From positions 1 to 10,058 of the forward strand of contig CAJKRH010000057.1 in the NCBI GenBank assembly GCA_905202255.1: 10,058 nucleotides of DNA, read 5' to 3'. A program made the position numbers and the translations under genes. The notes under the pieces were generated by a model, which was not told the DNA's origin, ran no database searches, and saw only the letters and a program-made list of their open reading frames with translations. The stretch's first letter is position 1, and each line of letters starts with the position of its first letter. Shown one piece after another: positions 4,691 through 10,058 of the stretch. Origin of the DNA: an uncultured Ruminococcus sp. Its GTDB lineage: Bacteria; Bacillota; Clostridia; Oscillospirales; CAG-272.

Positions 4691-6280
4691 TTGGACGAGA
4701 ATAAAATCATCCCGTATATTGAGCCGATATTTCGTTTTTGCTGCAAGCGGCTTTCAAATCGTTATGATGCCGAAGACCTTGCGGGAGAGATTATCTGTCA
4801 TATTCTTGACGGAATAAGCAAATATCAGATAGAAACGCTTGACGCCTGGGTCTGGCGTATTGCCTATAACAGATATGCCCGGTTTATCGATACCAGAAAT
4901 AAAAATCAAGCCATATTGTCATGCGACGATGAGCTTTTTGATATCGCGGATTATTCCGATTCCGATGAGGACAATACGCGGGAGCAATACGAAACGGTAT
5001 TTCGGTATTTACACACATTATCTTCCGAGTATAAGAATATTTTTGTTGACTATTATATCGGCGAATTGTCTGTCAGAAAACTCGCCCGAAAATATTCTCT
5101 CCCCGAAACAACAATCAAATGGCGGCTGAATGTCGGACGCAAAAAAATCAAAGACAGGATAGGAGAAGATAAAATGGATAAAATTTATCAGAGAATCAAT
5201 TGGAATACGACAGTATGCAATGGCAATATGGATTCCGATGCATATCTTCACACGCAGATTGCACGCGCCATCTGCCTCGCGGCTTATGAAATGCCTTTGA
5301 CAGTAGAGGAAATCAGCATCAGAACGGGTATACCCACCATGTATATTGAAGACGAGCTACCCCGTCTGGAATACGGCGATGCAATAAGCAAAATCGGCAG
5401 TAAGTATGTAACTGATTTTATTATCTTCAGCTTGAAAAACCGAAAGCAGACCGAAGATATTTCCGCGTCGGTTGTCAATATGCTTGCCGATAAGTTCGAA
5501 GCGATTTTCAAAGAAGCGGCGGACAAAACAGGCACTGTAGGTTTTTACGGCAACGATTTCGGCATGGGCAGGTTGGGATATATCGTCATCCCGTATATGC
5601 TCAGGCACAAAATCCGCGATGTAAAAAATAACCGCTTAAAGCTTGAAAACGGTGCATATCCTCCGAGAAAAGACGGCGGCTACGGTTGGTTTATCGTGGA
5701 TGAGACCGCAGATGAAAGCGAACACTCTGCCGAATACAGTACAGGTTGCAATGCTGACAGCGATGAAAGCAATCCCGCACTGCAAATCTACTATTATTGG
5801 ATAAGCAAATATTTTGATTATAATGTTTATCACAACAACGGAATACGCCGTATGCTTGAGCTCGGCGTTATAAGGAGCATGACAAACGGTCTGATATCCA
5901 AAGATGCTCTTTCCGATGAGGACGCCGCGCATTTCGTTAAAAACAATTTACTCACACTCTCCGATGGCAATCTTTATCTTAATATCCCTTATTTCACAAA
6001 AGAACAGTTCGCAAAATTTATTTCGCTGTTTGATATGACGGATGAAAAGATAAATGAGCTTCTTACCGATTGGGTCGGAAGCGTCCGCAAAAATTTCGAG
6101 AGTTTTGTGCCGAAGCATCTGCACAGCCAGATAAATCAATGGGTAAATTATTATCTCCATCAGATTATCGGCTATGTTACCGATGAATTGATTCGTCGCG
6201 GGGTTTTATGCAAGCCCGACTGCGAAAAGCCTTTGACAAACGGTGTATTCTGCGTCGAGGGGAAAAATATAAATCCCTGA
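4691..6280 (+). CDS. ECF-like sigma factor with long C-terminal extension
   Basis: A 529-residue protein. Residues 1-75 form sigma region 2 (YDAEDLAGEIICHIL at 25-39, then DAWVWRIAYNRYARFID at 51-67). Residues 95-160 form region 4 (LSSEYKNIFVDYYIGELSVRKLARKYSLPETTIKWRL). A normal ECF factor ends here, near residue 160-180. A further 370 residues follow. Residues 187-246 look like a winged-helix unit (LTVEEISIRTGIPTMYIEDELPRLEYGDAISKIGSKYVTDFIIF); 260-530 is alpha/beta, rich in Tyr and Trp, of unknown fold, with a cluster at 325-380. It probably directs RNA polymerase to a small regulon, with the extension acting as a built-in sensor or regulator (inferred). The start is TTG with AAAGGAGGG six bases upstream; a TTG at 4661 lacks such a site. 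No anti-sigma gene is adjacent. It is single-gene, promoter upstream, hairpin downstream. Confidence 0.82.
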   Translation: MDENKIIPYIEPIFRFCCKRLSNRYDAEDLAGEIICHILDGISKYQIETLDAWVWRIAYNRYARFIDTRNKNQAILSCDDELFDIADYSDSDEDNTREQYETVFRYLHTLSSEYKNIFVDYYIGELSVRKLARKYSLPETTIKWRLNVGRKKIKDRIGEDKMDKIYQRINWNTTVCNGNMDSDAYLHTQIARAICLAAYEMPLTVEEISIRTGIPTMYIEDELPRLEYGDAISKIGSKYVTDFIIFSLKNRKQTEDISASVVNMLADKFEAIFKEAADKTGTVGFYGNDFGMGRLGYIVIPYMLRHKIRDVKNNRLKLENGAYPPRKDGGYGWFIVDETADESEHSAEYSTGCNADSDESNPALQIYYYWISKYFDYNVYHNNGIRRMLELGVIRSMTNGLISKDALSDEDAAHFVKNNLLTLSDGNLYLNIPYFTKEQFAKFISLFDMTDEKINELLTDWVGSVRKNFESFVPKHLHSQINQWVNYYLHQIIGYVTDELIRRGVLCKPDCEKPLTNGVFCVEGKNINP

Positions 6281-6287
6281 ATAAATC

Positions 6288-6324
6288 CGGCGCCGAGAGC
6301 GGTCATATGACAGCCTCGGCGCCG
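6288..6324. terminator. Shared hairpin between convergent genes
   Basis: A GC-rich perfect 10-bp inverted repeat (CGGCGCCGAG 6288-6297, CTCGGCGCCG 6315-6324) encloses a 17-nt loop that itself holds the palindrome GTCATATGAC (6302-6311). It lies between the sigma gene and the convergent DUF6198 gene. There is no good U tract on either side, so it may act as a bidirectional, imperfect terminator or an mRNA 3'-end stabiliser. Confidence 0.6.
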
Positions 6325-6362
6325 AATTATTTAAGTTATATCGGGTAAAACCTCTGCTCCCT

Positions 6363-7139
6363 TTATTCGGATTTGTCCTTTTCGTCTGATTTTCCCGTCA
6401 GTTCAAAATGCGCGGCAAATTTTCCGAAATGCGGACGGAATACAAATCTGCCGTCAAGCTTTTTCGAGAAAAATCCTATTATCGAGCCGTTCAGAACCGC
6501 CATGACAAGCGTTCCCCAGTTCAGTCCCTCGAACCCTCCGAAAAAGCAGAATGTCATCACCACGCTAACAAGGAGCAGAGTGATATCAACACCTGTTTTG
6601 AAAGCCGGCAGGCTGATTCCGTAGCGAAAAGAAACGGCTTTCACAAAGAAATCATAGACCTGCGGATAAAGATAGGTTTTGAAAAACAGCGCGACGGAAA
6701 ACGATGTCAGCAAAACGCCGACGATAAACATTAAAATCCGAAGCCACAACGCCATGCTGCCCGGCTCCGTCACGGACGGATTAAAGCAAGGAAGCATCCG
6801 CCACAGGTCGAGCACCGCGCCGTAAACAAGACATGTCACAAACGACATGAGGTATATCGGCTTGAACTTTCTTATCACAAGGCACAGCAGAATAAACACA
6901 CCTGCCTGAATAATATATTCCGCCTGCCCGAATGTGATGACTCCGACTTTCAGGCTGAGCAAATAGGCGGGAGCCACAACCATGGAAATCCCGAAATCCG
7001 CCGCCGTCAGCATCGCCACGGCAAGCGCCAAGAGAATAATAGCAAGCGCATATGTGACCTCCGATGAAATGCATAGCTTTTTTCGCGGCTCTTTTCCCGC
7101 TCTGCCCTGCTCCCTCTGAATAAACCCTGTCTGCTTCAT
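6363..7139 (-). CDS. DUF6198-type integral membrane protein (YczE/YitT-like)
   Basis: A 258-residue polytopic membrane protein. Hydrophobic segments at about 29-46, 73-90, 95-113, 131-151, 184-201 and 208-225 suggest six helices. The stretch LTAADFGISMVVAPAYLLSL (44-63) followed by FGQAEYIIQA (70-79) is typical of the DUF6198 group of Firmicutes membrane proteins. Function is unknown; a transport or permease role is a guess. The N-terminus (1-25) is basic and cytoplasmic; the C-terminal 35 residues are charged and soluble. The start is the ATG at 7139 with GGAGGG 5 bases upstream; the frame extends to an ATG at 7166, but that lies inside the leader terminator hairpin. It has its own promoter (7234-7262) and a leader of about 88 bases with an intrinsic terminator just before the ribosome binding site, so it is probably controlled by attenuation. 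It converges with the extended sigma gene. Confidence 0.8.
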   Translation of the reverse strand: MKQTGFIQREQGRAGKEPRKKLCISSEVTYALAIILLALAVAMLTAADFGISMVVAPAYLLSLKVGVITFGQAEYIIQAGVFILLCLVIRKFKPIYLMSFVTCLVYGAVLDLWRMLPCFNPSVTEPGSMALWLRILMFIVGVLLTSFSVALFFKTYLYPQVYDFFVKAVSFRYGISLPAFKTGVDITLLLVSVVMTFCFFGGFEGLNWGTLVMAVLNGSIIGFFSKKLDGRFVFRPHFGKFAAHFELTGKSDEKDKSE

Positions 7140-7152
7140 ATCATCCCTCCAT

Positions 7153-7185
7153 AAAAAAAGCCACACACCGCTTTTGGTGCATGGC
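7153..7185 (-). terminator. Leader terminator (candidate attenuator) of the DUF6198 gene
   Basis: In the minus-strand transcript a 10-bp stem (GCCAUGCACC with GGUGUGUGGC, including two G-U pairs, loop AAAAGC) is followed by seven U residues. It ends just before the GGAGGG ribosome binding site of the downstream gene. It lies inside the transcript started at 7234-7262, so it would stop transcription before the gene unless disrupted. On the plus strand the G-U positions become mismatches and there is no U tract, so it is strand-specific. Confidence 0.7.
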
Positions 7186-7190
7186 GAAAA

Positions 7191-7218
7191 TGAGTTTCCC
7201 TCTCAGAAAAATCCACAC
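7191..7218 (-). promoter_or_regulatory. Candidate antiterminator part of the leader
   Basis: Upstream of the leader terminator the transcript has GUGUGG (7218-7213), a copy of the core of the terminator's right arm (GUGUGG at 7166-7161). Either copy can pair with CCAUGC of the left arm (7184-7179). A small stem UGAG/CUCA with loop AGGGAAA (7205-7191) lies between. This allows two mutually exclusive folds. It matches no riboswitch class that I recognise. Confidence 0.35.
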
Positions 7219-7233
7219 TGATTTTACAGCTAC

Positions 7234-7262
7234 AATATATCACAAAAGAGGGCGATTGTCAA
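7234..7262 (-). promoter_or_regulatory. Sigma-A promoter of the DUF6198 gene
   Basis: On the minus strand TTGACA (7257-7262), a 17-bp spacer and TATATT (7234-7239), with an extended -10 TG one base before it. It places the transcript start near 7227, giving a leader of about 88 bases. Confidence 0.85.
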
Positions 7263-7441
7263 GTGGAAATCGTACATGAAAAGAGCCGTTTTTCATTGAA
7301 ATTGAGTCTCAAATCAATTCCTGCTTAAAAATTTAAGCGCTGCTTAAGGCGATATAAAGAATCGCTGTCGCGCCGAAAAGCTTTTCTTCCGCATTTTCCT
7401 TACAAAAAACCGTACAGTGTCAAAATTCTTCCTCGCAGCTA
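7263..7441. other. Intergenic region with GCTTAA repeats between divergent promoters
   Basis: No gene is seen here. A perfect inverted repeat GCTTAAA/TTTAAGC (7323-7329, 7332-7338) is followed four bases later by a third GCTTAA (7342-7347). A short TTGAG/CTCAA palindrome lies just upstream, around 7312. This could be an operator for a regulator of ftsH or of the divergent membrane gene, but it is about 95 bp from either -35 box. AT-rich chance palindromes are possible. Confidence 0.3.
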
Positions 7442-7470
7442 TTGAAAAATACATGGGTTTATGATAAAAT
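7442..7470 (+). promoter_or_regulatory. Promoter of the ftsH operon
   Basis: TTGAAA (7442-7447), a 17-bp spacer and TAAAAT (7465-7470) with extended -10 TG at 7462-7463. The leader of about 54 bases contains a small TTGCTT/AAGCAA hairpin (7485-7499). AGGAG at 7515-7519 precedes the ATG at 7531 with an 11-base gap, slightly long. Confidence 0.75.
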
Positions 7471-7530
7471 ACAGACAGAAATAATTGCTTTACAAGCAAG
7501 TATTTTTCAAAAAAAGGAGTCGATTTTAGT

Positions 7531-9360
7531 ATGAAAGAAGTCAAAACCCCGAAAAAACCGCTTATCTATTATTACGGCATAGTGTTGCTCATCATCCTTG
7601 CATTCAATATGATTATATCACCTATGATTGCAAATGCGAAAGTAAAAGAAGTCGATTACGGCACATTCATGAAAATGATAGAGGAGAAAAACATCGGCAA
7701 GGTCGAAGTCGATGATTCCGAAATCTACTTCACAGACAAAAATAATGAGCAGATTTATAAAACAGGTATAATGGACGACCCGACGCTGACAGAGCGTCTC
7801 TATACCTCCGGCGCTACCTTCGCGCGCAATATACAAAAGGAAATGTCGCCCCTGCTCAGCTTTTTCCTCACATTTATCATGCCTATCCTGATTTTTGCTA
7901 TTCTGGGACAATATCTGGCAAAGAAAATGATGTCTCAGGCAGGCGGTCCCAATGCGATGGCATTCGGCATGGGCAAAAGCAATGCCAAGGTTTATGTTCC
8001 GTCCACCGACGGCATCCGTTTTTCAGATGTTGCAGGCGAAGATGAAGCCAAGGAAAATCTCGCGGAAATAGTTGATTATCTGCATAATCCGAAGAAATAT
8101 TCCGATATCGGCGCATCCATGCCGAAAGGCGTTCTTCTTGTAGGCCCTCCCGGAACAGGTAAAACAATGCTTGCCAAGGCTGTTGCGGGTGAGGCAGGCG
8201 TACCTTTCTTCTCCATGTCAGGCTCCGAATTTGTAGAAATGTTTGTCGGCATGGGCGCATCAAAGGTGCGTGACCTTTTCGCGCAGGCTAAAGAAAAAGC
8301 GCCCTGCATCGTATTTATAGATGAGATCGATGCCATCGGCAAAAAGCGCGACGGACAGTTTGGCGGAAACGATGAGCGCGAGCAGACGCTCAATCAGCTG
8401 CTGACAGAAATGGACGGCTTTGACGGAAACAACGGCGTCATCATTCTTGCGGCTACAAACCGCCCCGAGTCGCTCGACCCTGCGCTGACGCGTCCCGGTC
8501 GATTTGACCGCAGAGTTCCCGTAGAGCTTCCCGACCTCGCAGGTCGTGAGGCGATACTCAAGGTTCATGCAAAGAAAATCAAGACGGCACCGAATGTGGA
8601 TTTTCATACGATTGCCCGCATGGCATCGGGAACATCGGGCGCCGAGCTTGCAAATATCATCAATGAAGCGGCTCTCCGCGCCGTGCGCAGCGGTCGTTCC
8701 GTTGTGGAGCAGGCAGACCTTGAAGAAAGCATCGAAGTCGTTATCGCGGGATATCAGAAGAAAAACGCCATCATGACAGATGCCGAAAAGAAAGTCGTCG
8801 CCTATCATGAGATAGGGCATGCGCTTGTTGCCGCCATGCAGACGGATTCCGCTCCCGTGCAGAAAATCACGATAATTCCCCGCACCTCGGGTGCGCTTGG
8901 CTATACAATGCAGGTCGAGCAGAATGATAAGGTTCTGATGACAAAAGAAGAGCTTGAAAACAAGCTTGCCACGCTGACAGGCGGTCGCGCGGCAGAAGAA
9001 CTCGTATTCGGTCAGATTACCACAGGTGCATCAAACGATATCGAGCAGGCAACCAAGCTTGCCCGTGCAATGATCACGCGCTACGGCATGACGGATGAAT
9101 TTGATATGGTAGCCATGGAAACGGTAAACAATCAATATCTCGGCGGTGATGCGGCTCTTGCCTGCTCCGCGGATATGCAGAAGGAAATTGACAAAAAAGT
9201 AATCGAAACAATCAAAGCACAGCACGAAAAAGCCCGCAGGCTTCTTGCCGACAACCGCCAAAAACTCGATGAACTGGCAAGCTATCTCTACGAAAAAGAA
9301 ACCATCACAGGCAGTGAATTTATGACTATTCTCGGCAGAAAGGATGCGAGCGCAATATGA
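7531..9360 (+). CDS. ftsH: ATP-dependent zinc metalloprotease FtsH
   Basis: A 609-residue membrane-anchored AAA+ protease that extracts and degrades membrane and unstable cytosolic proteins as a hexamer. The N-terminus has a transmembrane helix (about 11-32), an extracytoplasmic domain (about 35-105) and a second helix (about 107-130). The AAA+ domain (about 160-405) has Walker A GPPGTGKT (205-212), pore loop MFVGMG (237-242), Walker B VFIDEID (261-267) and the second region of homology ending TRPGRFDR (320-327) with arginine fingers Arg324/Arg327. The peptidase domain carries the zinc motif HEIGH (426-430; most FtsH have HEAGH) and the third ligand Asp503 in ASNDIEQAT. Length is slightly below E. 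coli FtsH (644), with a short C-terminal tail. All catalytic residues are intact. The gene overlaps the next one by ATGA and has its own promoter. It is not beside tilS or hpt within this window, where Firmicutes ftsH is often found. Confidence 0.98.
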   Translation: MKEVKTPKKPLIYYYGIVLLIILAFNMIISPMIANAKVKEVDYGTFMKMIEEKNIGKVEVDDSEIYFTDKNNEQIYKTGIMDDPTLTERLYTSGATFARNIQKEMSPLLSFFLTFIMPILIFAILGQYLAKKMMSQAGGPNAMAFGMGKSNAKVYVPSTDGIRFSDVAGEDEAKENLAEIVDYLHNPKKYSDIGASMPKGVLLVGPPGTGKTMLAKAVAGEAGVPFFSMSGSEFVEMFVGMGASKVRDLFAQAKEKAPCIVFIDEIDAIGKKRDGQFGGNDEREQTLNQLLTEMDGFDGNNGVIILAATNRPESLDPALTRPGRFDRRVPVELPDLAGREAILKVHAKKIKTAPNVDFHTIARMASGTSGAELANIINEAALRAVRSGRSVVEQADLEESIEVVIAGYQKKNAIMTDAEKKVVAYHEIGHALVAAMQTDSAPVQKITIIPRTSGALGYTMQVEQNDKVLMTKEELENKLATLTGGRAAEELVFGQITTGASNDIEQATKLARAMITRYGMTDEFDMVAMETVNNQYLGGDAALACSADMQKEIDKKVIETIKAQHEKARRLLADNRQKLDELASYLYEKETITGSEFMTILGRKDASAI

Positions 9361-9899
9361 AAAGAAGATATAATTTCGGCTGGAGCGAGCTCGTCGTCGG
9401 TCTGCTTCTGATTCTGCTCGGCATCTTTACCTTTGCCCGCCCCGAAAGTATGCTGACAGGTGCTGTCGTAATTTACGGAATCATTGCCATTGCAATGGGT
9501 ATCGAAGATATTGTGATTTATGTCAGAATGTCGCGCTTCACGGGATTCGGACCAATACTGTCGCTTATCTCGGGGATTCTCAGCGTCATGTGCGGCGTGA
9601 TGCTGATTGCAAATCCGAATATCGGCAAGTGGGCACTGACTGTCCTGCTCCCGCTTTGGTTTATTGCACACTGCATCGCGGGACTTGTCAGAACGGAATT
9701 CATTCATCTTTACGGAAACAGATTTTATTATTTCTTTTCGCTGATACTCAATATTCTCGGTCTGATTCTCGGATTTGTGATGATATTCAGCCCGTCGATT
9801 TCTTTCCTGACGATAAAAATCATCAGCTATTTTGTAGCCGCGTATTTGATTCTTTTCGGAATCGAAAGCATCATCGCGGCGTTCATCCGCAGAAGATAA
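9357..9899 (+). CDS. DUF308/HdeD-like membrane protein
   Basis: A 180-residue protein that is almost entirely hydrophobic, with six likely transmembrane helices at about 10-27, 33-55, 64-85, 91-112, 124-145 and 151-177. The internal pattern of a GxxxxLxGI helix, a short FARPES or ANPNIG or SPSI turn, then another helix occurs three times, at about 10-50, 66-110 and 125-175. This is the three-fold repeat typical of the DUF308 family, to which the acid-resistance protein HdeD belongs. The function in Firmicutes is unknown. The start ATG overlaps the ftsH stop (ATGA at 9357-9360), so the two are translationally coupled. This suggests a role with FtsH at the membrane or a substrate relation (inference). 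Basic residues at both ends (MKRR, IRRR) fit cytoplasmic termini. It is followed by a strong terminator. Confidence 0.85.
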   Translation: MKRRYNFGWSELVVGLLLILLGIFTFARPESMLTGAVVIYGIIAIAMGIEDIVIYVRMSRFTGFGPILSLISGILSVMCGVMLIANPNIGKWALTVLLPLWFIAHCIAGLVRTEFIHLYGNRFYYFFSLILNILGLILGFVMIFSPSISFLTIKIISYFVAAYLILFGIESIIAAFIRRR

Positions 9900-9914
9900 A
9901 ACGGAATTTTAACC

Positions 9915-9948
9915 AAGGCATGAAATCCGACGGATTTCATGCCTTTTT
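9915..9948 (+). terminator. Rho-independent terminator of the ftsH operon
   Basis: A perfect 14-bp stem (AAGGCATGAAATCC 9915-9928, reverse complement 9932-9945, loop GAC) followed by further T residues, 15 bases past the DUF308 stop. The near-symmetrical A/T flanks are short on the minus side. Confidence 0.92.
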
Positions 9949-9993
9949 GCAGTTGATATTTTTTTAAATGATCATCCCCGCATCTCGGCGCAC

Positions 9994-10058
9994 TTACTCC
10001 ACCCACGCCCGCCCCTCTTTTTTCAGCGGGCGTGCAGACAATGCGTGCACGAATCTGC
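9994..10058 (-). CDS. Possible 3' end of a minus-strand gene running off the right edge
   Basis: A minus-strand frame enters from the right edge and ends at TAA (9994-9996), with the visible C-terminus RFVHALSARPLKKEGRAWVE. Convergence on the ftsH-operon terminator would fit a gene end. Only 20 codons are visible, and an 8-bp inverted repeat (ACGCCCGC 10005-10012, GCGGGCGT 10026-10033) overlaps the same bases, so the stretch could be non-coding. No family can be assigned. Confidence 0.22.
   Translation of the reverse strand, partial: RFVHALSARPLKKEGRAWVE

Noticed and set aside
7140..7166. Earlier ATG start of the DUF6198 protein at 7166
   Set aside because: It lies within the leader terminator stem and would code through the U tract and the GGAGGG site that serves ATG 7139.
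8260..8820. A 186-codon minus-strand open frame within ftsH
   Set aside because: It is fully antisense to the conserved AAA+ region of ftsH, with Cys- and His-rich noise composition and no family resemblance.

Overview
The window looks like a piece of a Clostridia-type Firmicutes chromosome, probably from an anaerobic, gut-associated lineage. The support is a SigH-like sigma factor, an FtsH of Gram-positive layout, a DUF6198 permease, textbook sigma-A promoters (TTGACA/TATAAT), strong GGAGG ribosome binding sites and U-tract terminators. The genus cannot be told from the sequence alone.

Layout. Positions 123-3251 lie on the minus strand. In transcription order they hold feoA and feoB (ferrous iron uptake), a SigH-like sigma factor with its own near-consensus promoter, and a small double zinc-ribbon protein ending at a bidirectional hairpin terminator. 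Positions 3282-3477 are a plus-strand tRNA-Gln(CUG) unit with promoter and terminator.

Directly behind the tRNA terminator (3481-3650) is an array of eight short hairpins separated by a constant 9-10 nt spacer. Spacer and loop sequences both reverse orientation in the middle. The array leads into an AT-rich two-gene operon: a four-helix-bundle protein of the 23S rRNA intervening-sequence family (TIGR02436 type) and, overlapping by ATGA, a very short protein related to pyroglutamyl peptidase (C15). This cassette (3481-4537) differs in style from everything around it. It is the best candidate here for an undescribed or poorly described system.

Positions 4576-6324 carry a stand-alone ECF-like sigma factor with about 370 extra C-terminal residues. 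It faces a minus-strand DUF6198 membrane protein (6363-7139). The leader of that membrane gene contains an intrinsic terminator directly before the ribosome binding site, so attenuation is likely. From 7442 to the right edge a plus-strand operon encodes FtsH and a DUF308/HdeD-like membrane protein, overlapping by ATGA and closed by a strong terminator.

Most of the window is housekeeping: iron import, sigma factors, tRNA and membrane protein quality control. The 3481-4537 cassette, the extended sigma factor and the attenuator leader deserve closer attention.
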